This document shows positions 10,441 to 21,382 of a DNA stretch of 64,000 nucleotides, piece after piece; position 1 is the first letter of the stretch, and every line of letters begins with the position of its first letter. The notes beneath the pieces are model-generated. The model ran no database searches, had not been told where the DNA came from, and was given only the letters and a program-made list of their open reading frames with translations. Both the position numbers and the translations under genes were made by a program. This stretch comes from Hydrangea macrophylla (taxonomy: Eukaryota > Streptophyta > Magnoliopsida > Cornales > Hydrangeaceae), in NCBI GenBank assembly GCA_033977485.1, contig CM066991.1, forward strand, positions 51,066,850 to 51,130,849, given 5' to 3'.

Positions 10441-11818
10441 TTTCTCCTACAAAGCTCTGTGGGCCATTGGTGGGTATGTCTCAACATGATGGTCCATGAC
10501 CTCCTCTAATTAAGAGAGATGAACCCAAGAAGATTAGAAGTGTCCTTACTAGGGGATCTGGTTGTTCCACTCTTTTTAAAAAAAAAAGATAGAAAAAAAG
10601 GTCCGCATGCAGAATTGAATGGTAAGGGACTTTTGAGGGACTTTGATCTTAATTGGGAAGAAAATGTTGTGAGTTTATACGCTACACATATGTAATGATA
10701 TCGATTGCAAAATATACATGCTCTTATGATTTGATGCATGCACTGCACACATGACACACGAATGAAATGCAAGTGTGTGTGTGCCTACTCTATATGCCAA
10801 AGTAAAGGAAAATTCTAATCCTAACAGGTAAACACATAAGCACATAAGATCCTCACCCATGTCAAGTGCGCCAACTTCTCCTTTCATTGTGATCTTTACT
10901 ACCCTTTCAAAGGTTGGATATTCAGAAAAATTTCGAAATTCATTTGAAAAGCATTTCTTTAGAACGATGAGATCTTTCAAAAACAATTCTCAAGAATTTT
11001 GAATCTTTTATTTAAAAAAATGAGGATGTGAAAACATTTCTCAATGAAGATAAGTTGATTGAAATTTTGCTTTAACATTCATTTGAAGAGCATTTTTTCA
11101 AAAACAATTCCCAAAGATTAGTTTGGAGCTTTAATCAAAAGTGAACTCCAAAGATTTTTGAAAGAGCAATTGAAAACTTTGGGATGAAGATTACAAAAAT
11201 CCACTTGCTTTCAAAGATGGTCTTAAAATTCTTTCGGGGTAGAAGGATCACATGATCGGATTATTACCGTACTTTTCATAAATTTGAATGCATACAAGGT
11301 CAATGATGCTTAACTAAACATGATATAAGAAGTATAATCTTATAATCAAGGTTCGACATGTTCTCCAAATGTCATGTAACACGAGGAGAAATTGCTAAAA
11401 GGTGATTAAAAGATTATTCATCTTTCATCAAGCAAGTATCGTCACCATCTCAAGTAATCCCTTCCGGGCATACAAAACTTCCTAGCACATAACCCTAATC
11501 AAGAATTGATTTCCTAAGATTGAAAGGTTCTACAGAAACTATTATGCAAAGGCTGGGTTTTGGTCAAATAAAGGGACCCTTGACACACACCCGATAGGAT
11601 GCTTCATATACCAAATCATGGTACGAGATCAGGGGTGATCACACAGTCCCATGATGACTTGACCAACCGGGTTGCCCCGAGCCTCCAAGGTCATAGTTCT
11701 GTGCAATCGACTGGCTGGACATGCAAGTGAAATGCAGCAGGCACACAAAGATTAATTACTTTGATTAAAAGGACATTTTTCAAGTCTAATCCTCAAGTGA
11801 ACCCAAAATCAGAAAATT
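10441..11818. other. Element A leader (5' UTR on the minus strand)
   Basis: Lies between the primer site and gag. It is A/T-rich with short runs of the form AAAACAATTC and no coding signature; the minus-strand frames at 10506 and 10675 look random. The block at about 11525-11590 (GGTTCTACAG... ATGCAAAGGCTGGGTTT) is conserved in the leader of element C at 54760-54830. Confidence 0.6.
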
Positions 11819-11868
11819 CTGGTCTGCGAAACCAGAGATTCTGGGTTCGATCCCCAGCAGAGTCGCCA
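11819..11868 (+). other. tRNA-Arg 3' segment (positions 27-76) forming an extended primer-binding site
   Basis: Exact tRNA geometry is visible. Anticodon arm: 5-bp stem CTGGT/ACCAG with 7-nt loop CTGCGAA. Variable loop: AGATT. T arm: 5-bp stem CTGGG/CCCAG with loop TTCGATC. Then CAGAGTC as the 3' acceptor strand, discriminator G and CCA. That is exactly 50 nt. The D arm and 5' acceptor strand are absent, so this is not a tRNA gene. CCA is not encoded in plant nuclear tRNA genes, which points to copying from a mature tRNA. Anticodon GCG reads Arg codons. The last 18 nt (11851-11868) are the working primer-binding site. Confidence 0.8.
11851..11868 (-). other. Element A primer-binding site, tRNA-Arg
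   Basis: On the minus strand TGGCGACTCTGCTGGGGA lies 3 nt inside the 5' LTR boundary at 11872. It is complementary to the 3' end of tRNA-Arg. Arg priming is known for Ogre-type elements. Confidence 0.85.
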
Positions 11869-11871
11869 GAT

Positions 11872-14800
11872 TGTGGTTATCGCATTTTTCTTACCCACAG
11901 CTTTTCTTTTAAAGTTCTTTTTAAAATTCAAATTTAAAACAAATGAGTCGCCAGTTAATTTTTAAAAGGAAAAATTAAGAAACCATTTTGAAAGGAAACT
12001 GATCGTTTGCGAAACCAAAGATTAACTAGGTCCGAGGATTATGGAATGAGAGAGGAAGGAGCCCGTCGAACTAAAACACCCTCTCTCATCCTATCTTGCG
12101 ATAGGCCTCTACTCAACATTCTTTTAATCGAATTATTAATTTAAATGTGCCCTCAATTAATACGTATGTATAAATATACATTACAAAAGCATGTCTAAAG
12201 GGGTGTAAAATTGCAATTGACAAAATATCATTCAAAAGCCACGTATTTCAGGTAGCAAGCGATATGATATGTAATAGAGAACAAGTGAACTTACCCGGGA
12301 TCCAGCAGCGATATTAAACGTGCACTGCATGCAAACAAAAGAAAATCTTAAAAAAGAGTCTCTAATCACATACACACATAAGGCAAAACCTAATTCTAAG
12401 GTGTCGCGCATTAAGTCAAAAAATCAATAAAATCAAGAAATTAAGATAAACTAAAGAGGAGTTCTAGAAATCATACCTTAATAGCGCTACAAAACAAAAG
12501 GTTAGTCCACGTGCTTCACATAATAATATGATATCAAACAATCAATCCTAATTCTCTAGCTTATATCTGGCGAGCAATGAAATCCAACTTTATCCAATTA
12601 CTAATTCTAATTATAAACATTAAGCATTAATGTACATGAATTCATGAATATGAACAAGAGTAGGCTATTAACTATGAATTTATTCATTGATTTGAATCAT
12701 TTAGCTTTGAGATTTAAGTCTAATTAATCATTATTAAGATATGGTTTAAGCCCTAAGTCATAAGAGAATCATTTGGGCCATTATTTACAAAGTTGGTCAA
12801 ATGTGTCATGAAATTCTGAAAATTGCAGAGAGCAGACCAGAACTTTAAAAAACGAAAAAGCACGTCTCCCATGGTTTGATGTTGGTGAATTTTGGACACA
12901 ATATGCCTATGTCAGTCTAGTTTCCAAATCAAAAAGAAAATCAAGGTTTCAACGGTTAGATCTCTGGGTAAAGGACAAGAACCAGACGTCACTCAGAGAT
13001 GTACAACTCTCTGTCCAGAGATATTGTTTGATTTTTTAAAAATAGCAAAAAGATGAGAAACACTTGGGTCTTTTTAGGGGATCTTCCTAACACATTAAGG
13101 TACCCAGAAAAAATTATTAGAGACCCCAAAAACTCCATTAGACTTCTAATTTATGAATTTCAAAAACGTTTTACTGTTCTGAAACTATTCTGAAACTCTG
13201 GACAGATTATTGTTACCTCACAAAACTCATGACCAAACCATTTTAAACATAGATTCATCTTAAAGCAAAAATTACAGTGGTAGAACATTGTGTTATTGAC
13301 ACTTTCCCGTTGGTTTCACTTGATTTCAACGGTTAGATTTCGAACTAAAAATCTTTGATCAAAAACAGTTTGTGAACTCACTGTTTTTATTTTGCTAGTT
13401 CAACTTTGTTGGTTAACCTCAACTATTGAAAACATGAAGTTGAGATTAAACCAAACTACTTTTCTTACCATTTGATGGTCCTTGAAGACTAAAAATCACT
13501 TTATGCTTATGGATTTTGATGAAGTATGAAATGAACTTCTCAAAATTCCAAACAATGAACTCAAAACTTTATAGACCAAAGCTTGAATTCAACTTATTAC
13601 TCCTACCATTTGATGGTCATGGGAGACAAAGACATGACTAATGCTCCTAAGTTTCAAGAAGAATAAGGGAATGACTTCATTAAATACCTAGTTTAGAGGA
13701 TCCAAGTCATGGGCATGGACTTGGATCCAACTATATAAAACAAAGTGATGATCAAATTTTGACTCTCATGTAGAGTATGAACTTTACATGAGGTTCAAAT
13801 GATCATACTCAAGAGATCAAGAGAGATATTGAAGATCTCCAAGACGATCAAGAGAAGAACATATATAAGAAATTGAAGGGAGAATTAGAAATAGAAACTC
13901 CTAAGCTTGCTTGACAAACAAAAATAACAAGAGATTTTAGGATTGGAAGTCCAAAAAGAAAAAGAGTAAACAAACAATCTAAGGCATAGGGGATCACCTC
14001 CAAATTATCCTCAAAGTATTCTTTGAAGATCTTCCAAACTCTTCTTCTTAATTCTCTAAACTATCTTCTCTTTTCTCTTCAAAATATGTTGATGTAGTAG
14101 TAGTTCTCCCAAGTATTGTGTTGTCTCCCCCTTGTATCTCCCCCTTTTTTTTTGTATATCTTTCTCAATGAAGATACCTCTTCTTATATAGACAAAAATA
14201 CCTAGGTAATTTCAGTAAATTCGGAGTAAAAGACAGGTGTAAATATCTCATTTGGTGGTACAATGTGTACTTTCTGAAATTAGACAGACTGCTGCCCAGG
14301 GCGGCAGTCAAGAAACTATCGCGGCAATCCGTGAAAGCCGCCACGGCAGTCTATGAATGCCGTGCCTGCACTACGTGACTGCCGTGCGGCACTCATCGAA
14401 TGCCGCGACAATTAATTGATTGCTGCGTTTTTGTCAGTCTTACTTTATCAGTTTTTTGTTCTTATTCGCATACGCATACGTATTGCACTATAAAATACAG
14501 ACTTTAAAAGTGAACGGCAGTCAGAAAATGTTGGCGGCACTTGGTGAATGTCGGACCGGCACTCCCTGACTGCCGTGCGGCACTTAGTGAGTGTCGCGGC
14601 AGTCTGCCGTGTGCTGTTTTTAGCTAAGATTCCCTCTTTAGGTCTTCCTTCTTTTCAAAGCAAATTATTTTTGAAGATCTTTTCCGAAAATTGTGTTTTA
14701 TATCCGAATTCCCCTAAATACCTGGTATTTTCTCCTTTCTGTGAAATTTTATCGCGTTTTGGAGACTTTTTGAAGAGCTTGGAATACTTCAAATCTTTCG

Positions 14801-14873
14801 GTCCTTATCATCATCGGACTTGGAGGTGACACTCTCCTAAATTCGACGTTAGGTCAAAATTGGGGTGTCTACA
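11872..14873 (-). repeat. Element A 5' LTR (right copy)
   Basis: 3002 bp with TG...CA ends. It holds the element's promoter. In minus-strand order: CpG words GTGCCGGCAC-type at about 14600-14518 and 14410-14289, then a TATATAAG box at 14190-14183. A PBS-like GAGTCGCCA is at 11945-11953. The 93-residue frame at 14548 mirrors the one in the other LTR and runs through the words. Confidence 0.92.
14183..14190 (-). promoter_or_regulatory. TATA box of element A 5' LTR
   Basis: Minus-strand TATATAAG, about 100 bp downstream of the CpG word cluster and conserved in the other LTR at 5368-5375. Confidence 0.6.
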
Positions 14874-14900
14874 CCTACTTTGAAACTTTAGGGCATGACA
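14874..14900 (+). mobile_element. Element G 5' LTR, part 2
   Basis: Begins with the second copy of the CCTAC target duplication of element A and ends with GGGCATGACA, a usual Tekay LTR end. The primer site follows 11 nt later. Confidence 0.75.
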
Positions 14901-14911
14901 GGGTTTTCCTT

Positions 14912-14923
14912 TGGTATCAGAGC
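14912..14923 (+). other. Element G primer-binding site, initiator-Met tRNA
   Basis: TGGTATCAGAGC matches the complement of the 3' end of initiator-Met tRNA, the standard primer of chromoviruses. Confidence 0.85.
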
Positions 14924-15220
14924 TCTAGGTTTAGGTGAGCTTGACAATTGTCCTACACTTCATGAACATAAGATAATCTTATTTACAGGCCGCTTGTGGT
15001 TCTAGATATGGCCACATTACATATGCTTTCGATTACTTGTATACTATTCTTACTTTTATTTTGTAGATCAGTTTATTTATCAATATTTTCAATCTATGGT
15101 TATTTTCCTTATTGAATTTGTGAGGCATCCTCTTAAGTATTTTATTATATGAACCACCTATTTAAAGATATTGTAGCAACCAGAAGGTGCTTATGTTAAT
15201 ACACTGGTATTCAGGTTGTA

Positions 15221-16380
15221 ATGGCACCCGATATTAGAGGAGCGAGGAACCGTAATGGAGCAGGATCATTGAATCTTATTCCTCGAGAGATTGATCTAAC
15301 CAGACTTTCGAAAGCTCTAGTAGGGAGAATTTAAAGATCTAATGAGATGGTGGGAAATATGGAGAACCATGTAAACAATAACAGAAACAACAACAATCAT
15401 TGTGCATACCATGGACAAGCTGGAGATCGGACGTTGGAAAGGTTCCGCACTCTTTATCCAGAGAAGTTTGATGGTTTGGGTGAGCCGTGGAAAGTAGAAC
15501 AATGGGTGCACGAGATAGAAACCATCTTTGATACAGTAGGATGTAATGAAGTTGAGAAGCACCGGTTGGCCACTTTCCAACTTACCTACTCAGCAGCAGA
15601 ATGGTGGGAAGCTGAGAAGGCAACTATTAGAGTTAATGCTGCTGGAAGAATGACGTGGGCTAATTTTAAGGAGATCTTCCTGGAGAAGTATTTTCCCGAG
15701 GAAGAAAAATGAGAAGAGAAGAAATTCATCAGTTTGGTCCAAGGCAATAGGTCGATTCAGGAATACACCACCCAGTTCAAATAACTATCCGACTTTGCCT
15801 TGTATATGGTGGATACCCCATAGAAGAAGGTGAAGAAATTTCACCGAGGACTGAATCCCCATCTCAGCACATGATGATGACATAGCTGAACCAACCCTTT
15901 GAAGCAATGATCCATTTAGCTTCGAGATTGAAGAAGGATGGTTGTCAGGAACTGACACAATCTATATACCGACCACTACAGAGGTTTAACCTAGGGTCAA
16001 GAAACTTGCTATCTTATCGAGGAACTAAGGGAGCTTGGAATGGAGAGAGAAAACCTCAGAACACTCATAGAGACCTCAACAAGCTCTAGCAATAGCACCT
16101 CGACCCCAACTGCCTCAGAATAAAGTACCTGTCCCAATAGAAGGCCTCACAACACTCGTAGTAGCCTAGGGTGGGTATCCGAGAAACTGTTTCAACTGCA
16201 GAATACCTAGTCATCATTCTAGACACTGTTGTGCTCCCAAGACTTATAGTTGGGACAAGATTGTCTATTATAACTGTGGTGAGAAAGGACACTTGAGTTG
16301 AGACTATAAGGCACCTTGCCAAGGTTGACTCATAGCTCAAGGACAAAATGCTCGGACCCATCTGAATGTAATCATTCTAG
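15221..16380 (+). pseudogene. gag: Element G gag, decayed
   Basis: Starts at the ATG of MAPDIRGARNRNGAG. An in-frame TAA is at codon 38 (15332-15334), after which the same frame stays open from 15347 to 15712. That stretch holds the capsid core: LERFRTLYPEKFDG, VEQWVHEIETIF and FLEKYFPEEEK. A frameshift near 15710 precedes KKFISLVQGNRSIQEYT, which has its own stops. A zinc knuckle at about 16265-16310 reads YNCGEKGHLS-stop-DY, so two Cys are lost. It would have formed the Gag particle of a Tekay-type chromovirus; the leader 14924-15220 has no gene. It is dead, and several stops are consistent with C-to-T change. Confidence 0.85.
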
Positions 16381-16400
16381 AGGCAACATAGTTTGATGTA

Positions 16401-16772
16401 GTGGCCCAAAATCTAGAAGGTACGCTTATGCTCTTCAGTAATAGAGTAAAAGCCTTATTTGATACTAGTGCATTGAATTCCATTATTGCTAATAGAACTG
16501 TACAAGATTTGGGTCTAGTACCTCACAACCTTTCCATAGCTTTGAACGTTGTATCCCCTTTGGAAGTATCTGTCAGGGTGGGTAAAGTATGTAAGGATTG
16601 CCCTATTAAACTAGAGGACAGAAACCTGCTAGCAGATTTGGTGGTATTATCAATACGAGAATTCGACATTATCCTAGGAATCAAATGGTTGACTAAGTAC
16701 CATGCCAACTTGGACTGTGTTAGTAAGTCGATTACCTTTTCATCACCTGGAAGCAAACCCTTTAGTTTTTAG
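16401..16772 (+). pseudogene. Element G aspartic protease domain
   Basis: A 123-codon open stretch of the pepsin-like retroviral protease (RVP_2 type). The active-site motif is LFDTSALNS near residue 20, where the family has D-S/T-G-A, so the Gly is replaced by Ser. The flap and C-terminal motif are seen as FDIILGIKWLTKYHANLDC. It is part of the broken gag-pol of element G, downstream of the knuckle region, and its frame closes before the reverse transcriptase. Confidence 0.8.
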
Positions 16773-16899
16773 TGTAACCCATCGAGCAATGCTTTTCTCA
16801 CAAACCACTTAGCTGCCATTGAGGGCATTAGTTTAGAGATCTCAGTCATAGAGATCTCAGTGGTGTGAGAATTCGAGGATGTATTCAGGGTTATCTCAG

Positions 16900-18160
16900 G
16901 GTTACCACCCAAGCGTGAAATAAACTTTAGCATAGAATTGGTGCCTGGAACAACCTCGATATCCAAGACTTTGTACCGAATGGCACCAACAGAGATGTAA
17001 CAGTTGAAGAAGCAAGTACAAGAGCTAGAAGATTTGGGTTTTGTTCCACCAAGCACATCACCATGGAGAGCACCGATGTTGTTCGTAAAGAAAAAAAGAT
17101 GGAACATTTCGACTCTGCATAGACTACAGAGAGTTAAAAAAAGTTACCATCAAGAACAAGTACCCATTGCCAATGATCGATGACTTATTCGATCAGCTTC
17201 AAGGAGTGACAACATTTTCAAAGATCGACTTGAGATCCAGATACCATTAGCTTTTGGTTAGACTAGAAGATGTGTCGAAGACAACATTTAGAACCAGATA
17301 CGGTCATTATGAGTTCCTTGTGATGCTGTTCGTGTTAACCAATGCACCAGCAGTGTTCATGGATTTCATGAATAAGGTATTCAGGTCCTACTTAGATTAG
17401 TTTATCATTGTCTTTATTGATGATATTTTGATATATTCCAAGACCAAAGAAGAACATGAGTTTTGGCTTAAGGAAGTCAAGTTTTTGGATATGTGGTTTC
17501 CCAAGAAGGAATTTCTATAGATACTTCAAAGATTGATGCAGTTCTAGATTGGAAAAGATCGAGTAATGCCTCAGAAATTAGGAGCTTTCTTGGACTGGCT
17601 GGCTATTATCGAAGATTTGTAGAAGGTTTCTTTAAGCTTATAGCCCCATTGACTAGACTTATGAAGAAGAATCTAAAGTTTGGTAGGAGGATAAGCATGA
17701 ACGCTCGTTCTAGGAGTTAAAAGAGGAATTGACTTTAGTGCTAGTGCTTACAATTCTAAAGAGCGGCGAGAGATACACCATCTATAGTGACGCATTGCAC
17801 CAAGGACTAGGGTATGTTCGTATGCAATATGGGAAGGTTATCGCGTATGGATAAAGATAGCTGCAGCCATACGAGATGAACTATCATACGCATGATGTTG
17901 AGTTAGCCGTAATCGTTTACGCTCTAAAGATATGGAGACATTACCTCTTTAGAGAACAGTTCGATTTATTTTTGGACCATAAGAGCTTGAGGTATTTGTT
18001 TTCATAGAAAGAGTCAAACATGAGACATAGAAGGTGGATGGAATTATTAAAAGATTATAACTTCACATTGTTGTACCATCCTGGTAAGGCAAATGTAGTC
18101 GCAGATGCATTGAGACAAAAACCTCGCAAGAAAATTGCTACTCTCATGATTTGGGAATGG
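16900..18160 (+). pseudogene. Element G reverse transcriptase and RNase H, decayed
   Basis: Reads in pieces. The RT fingers are [15 protein letters not shown] and [28 protein letters not shown] at about 17060-17200. The palm motif FIDDILIYS is at 17413-17440 with both Asp kept. [16 protein letters not shown] connection follows (17493-17720). The RNase H region includes RHRRWMELLKDYNFTLLYHPGKANVVADAL (18020-18110). Frameshifts (for example near 17105, 17475 and 17720) and stops in place of Gln/Trp break it. A stretch before the connection (about 17450-17500) appears deleted. It cannot make an enzyme. Confidence 0.85.
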
Positions 18161-18239
18161 AAAACATTAGAAATCGTAGCAGAATTCGACCTTCAAACCA
18201 CACAATCAGAGGAAGGATGATACTTTGGGAGTCTTATGG

Positions 18240-19240
18240 TTCAACCAACACTCATTGGTCATATTTTATAAGCTCAACAGAAGGATGAGGAATTGAAGAA
18301 GTAGTTTTCCAAAGTTTTGATAAAAGAACCAGAGGAATGGAATGTCGGGTCGGATAGAGGATTTAGATGCTAAGGTCGACTTGTGGTACCCAAAATGGAA
18401 AAGCTGAGAACAGACATATTGGATGAGGCACACAAGTCTAGATTGACCGTCCATCTAGGAAGAACGAAGATATACAAGGATTTGAAGAGGAACTTTTGGT
18501 GGGAACGCATGAAACGAGAGTTTGCTGAACATGTATCCAAGTATTTCACGTGTCAGCAAGTCAAGGCAGAGCTCTAGAAACTGTCTAGACTTCTAGAATT
18601 GTTACCAATTCTGAAATAAAAGTAGGAGCATATTACCATGGATTTTGTGGTCGGATTGCCAAAGTCATAGTTTTCATGACGCCATTTAGGTGATAGTAGA
18701 TCAGTTGACGAAGTCTACCCATTTTATAGCTTATAGTATAGCTTATCTTGTAGAGAAGTTAAGTCAAATGTATGTTCAACAAGTAGTTTGACTTCATGGC
18801 ATTCCAGTCTTGATAGTGTTAGATTGTGACTCGAGGTTTACCTCAAGATTTTGGGAGAGTTTGTAAGCAGTAATGGGAACTTCTTTGAGGCTGAGTTCTA
18901 CTTTTCATTCGCAGACTAAGTGGACAAATCAAGTTATGGAAGATATGCTCAGAGCATGTGTAATTGACTTCAAGAGTTCGTGGGAGACCCACTTACCCTT
19001 AATTGAGTTTGCATATAACAATAGTTAATACTCGAGCATAGGGATGGCACTATTTGAAGCATTGTATGCGAGATCGTGCCATTCGCCACTATGTTGGACT
19101 GAAGTCGATGATGGTAAACTTCTTGAACTGGATATGGTTCGGGTAATGAGCGAGAACATCAACATTGTTCGAGATAAGATGAAAGCTGCTCAGAGGAGGC
19201 AGAAGAGCTATGCAGATAAACGTCAGAAGGATAGAGTTTA
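18240..19240 (+). pseudogene. Element G integrase, decayed
   Basis: The N-terminal zinc domain at 18383-18577 has both His (EAHKS, VHLG) and the last Cys (FTCQQVKAE), but the first Cys is Tyr. The core begins with ITMDFVVGLPKS near 18630, then VLDCDSRFTS near 18820-18840. Both Asp of the DDE triad are visible; the expected Glu near 18930 is not, because the segment reads QTKWTNQVMEDMLRAC. RSCHSPLCWTEV and the C-terminal part follow at 19044-19241. Multiple stops and frameshifts show it is inactive. Confidence 0.8.
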
Positions 19241-19660
19241 GTGTTGGAGATTATGTGTTTCTCAAGGTATCCCTAGTTCAAGGTGTGGTTAGATTTGGAA
19301 GAAAGAAGGAGAAGTTATCCCCGTACTACATTGGACCTTTTGAGATTCTTGATCGTGTAGGCAAAGTTGTTTATCAACTCGCACTACCGCCAAGAATGTC
19401 TGGGGTACATAATGTCTTTCACATAAGCACGTTAAGGAAGTATGTACACAGTTCAGCACCAGTGATTACCTTCAAGGATATCAAAGTGAGTGACAACGTG
19501 TCTTATCTAGAGAGGTCGGTGCGTGTCTTAGGGAAAGAGATCAAGACACTGAGAAATAAGGAGATTCCTTTGGTGAAAGTGCAGTGAAGCCATCATGATG
19601 AGAGAGAAACTTTCTGAGAGATGGAATCAGATATACAAGAGAAGTATCCAGAGTTATTTC
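19210..19660 (+). pseudogene. Element G integrase C-terminus and chromodomain
   Basis: The GPF/Y-like module (KLSPYYIGPFEILDRVG) is at about 19310-19360, then LPPRMSGVHNVFHISTLRKY. It continues into a chromodomain-like tail (VRVLGKEIKTLRNKEIPLVKVQ). The Trp expected next is TGA at 19585-19587, and another Trp in the ERETFW segment is also TGA. The chromodomain is the mark of chromoviruses and targets integration to chromatin. This is the basis for calling the element Tekay-type. Confidence 0.75.
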
Positions 19661-19703
19661 AGCATTAGTTTACTCAGATTTTAGGATGAAATCTTTTGAT
19701 AGG

Positions 19704-21366
19704 TGATTAGAGTTGAAAACTACATATTTACAACACATTTTACGATTATTTGTGCATACTTTTATCCCTAAGTCCCTATATTTAGATGCATATCAATGAT
19801 TAAGTGTTTTCTATGATGTTGAGACTCGAACACATGTTTTTACACTATTTTACAGGTCATGGAAAGCAGTCGTTGCATAAAAAGTGATTTTGGGGGAGAG
19901 AACAATAGAAGCATCTGAGAAAACACCATTTTTGACATTGAAGACCTTAGATTTAGAAGATTTCCCAAGAAATATAAAATGTAGATCTATGAGTTACGAT
20001 CGCGTGGCCACAAACCAGAGGTCAATCCGAGGTCCAAGTGAAGAGATATGGCCATTCTCCCATCAGTGCATAGAGCTGTCAAAAGTAGAAAGTTCAAGCC
20101 CTTGAAGAACATTCGATCGATTGAAACTTTAAGCCCTTGAAGAAAGTTCGATCGATCAAACTTTGTTTTTCCCCAAAAGTTGCATACAATCTATACGAAC
20201 CCTATACATAAGCTGCTATGATAGCAGACGTGAGGAGATCGAACTTTATTTTTCCCCAAAAGTTGCATACAATCTACAGGAACCCTATAAATAAGCTGCT
20301 ATGATAGCAGACATGAGAATGACGCTCCAGAACACGAAAAATAGCAGTTTTAGGGTAGTTTTAGGGTTAGTTTGGGAGTAGATTAGGTTAGTTTAATATT
20401 CTTCTTCCTCTTTTTCATTGTTGCACTCAAGATTCAAGTTTATTTCAAGTTCTAATTAGATTATTTTTAGGTTTTCTTTTCCTTTATCTTTATTTGATTG
20501 TTTATTAGTTTATAAGTTATGATTGCTATAGTTTACTATTTTTGCACTTGTTTATTTATGTTTTTGTAGTTTAGAAGTTGGGAAAATTTGACGAAACATT
20601 GATTCCCAGCCTCTACCATGCATTATATAAAAAATCTGGGCTCGATCGATCGAAGTTATCTCAATCGATCGAACCAGAGAACAATCAAGCGATCGAAGAT
20701 ATTTTGATCGATTGAAGGATGATGCAGTTCGATCGATCGAAACTATTAACTCCTGAGATGATTCTTTTAAGTATTCCAAAACTTTCTGTTTTAGAAATCT
20801 GTAATCAAATTATTCCAATAAGTTCAGTTTGTCACAACAATTTTTTAAAACTTAAGACTTAAGACTATTTTCTTCAATGACTTTTTCAAACCACCTTGAA
20901 TGCTAACACCATTGAGGATGCGAGTATCAACCATTGATTTAAATTGTCTTCTAAGTATTTGAAATCAATTATGATGAGATTGTCACAGTCATGTAAGGGC
21001 TATTGATTCTTTATCTTTAAAAAATACAGAATGTTGAAAAGGAATGAACTCCATAGAATGTTAATGAGTATGCATGGTAGATGGTTAGGATCAATGTGGA
21101 TTCACATGTTTCCAACACCTTTAATTTATCTGTTTAATTTGTTATATTATTTATGCTTTGTTTATTATTTAGTTTAATTTACTTAATTAGGATTCGTTAG
21201 AACCTCCACTCCTATATTTATATTTTTCTTTCTTTAGGTTGTAACTTAGTATACATTCTTCCTATTCCTTCCCTGTGAGATTGACATGGTCTTATCCGGT
21301 TTACTACTTGCATGATCACCTACACTTGGGTGTTTCATAAGAGTACACAACTTTTTAGTCGCATCA
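19704..21366 (+). mobile_element. Athila-type solo LTR (E family)
   Basis: 1663 bp, TGATTAG...GCATCA, with a perfect 5-bp duplication ATAGG on both sides and no internal sequence, so it is a solo LTR left by LTR-LTR recombination. It matches the 5' LTR of element E (23502-25132) from the GGTCATG/GATCATAG block through the TCGATCGA word cluster to the end. It contains two TATA boxes in an 83-bp tandem duplication and two TCGATCGA clusters (20112-20160 and 20640-20745). No coding frame of note. Confidence 0.9.
20154..20316 (+). promoter_or_regulatory. Duplicated core promoter in the solo LTR
   Basis: Two copies 83 bp apart. Each has a GATCGA word, a TTTTTCCCCAAAAGTTGCAT block, a TATA box (CTATACATA near 20202; CTATAAATA near 20285) and a CTGCTAT-G-ATAGCAG dyad just downstream. 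I do not see this duplication in the LTR of element E. Confidence 0.7.
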
Positions 21367-21382
21367 ATAGGTGGTGGAGAGA

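Larger units (their letters stand above)
3059..14873 (-). mobile_element. Element A: complete Tat/Ogre-like non-autonomous LTR retrotransposon
   Basis: An 11.8 kb element with TG...CA ends, two 3.0 kb LTRs and a perfect 5-bp target duplication CCTAC (3054-3058 and 14874-14878). It is read on the minus strand: tRNA-Arg primer site beside the right LTR, gag-like ORF at 10440-9517, polypurine tract beside the left LTR. The internal region of 5.8 kb has no protease, reverse transcriptase, RNase H or integrase signature, so it would have to be mobilised in trans. This organisation resembles the described TR-GAG class of plant elements. By eye its LTRs differ at roughly 60 of 3000 sites (~2%). It sits inside the 5' LTR of element G. 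Confidence 0.92.
19699..21382 (+). other. Element G polypurine tract, split by a solo LTR
   Basis: ATAGG at 19699-19703 and ATAGGTGGTGGAGAGA at 21367-21382 are one tract once the solo LTR and its duplicated ATAGG are removed. It directly precedes the TGTAGCACC start of the LTR at 21383. Confidence 0.8.

Noticed and set aside
11819..11868. A tRNA-Arg gene
   Set aside because: The D arm and 5' acceptor strand are missing, CCA is present in the DNA, and it abuts an LTR; it is a primer site.
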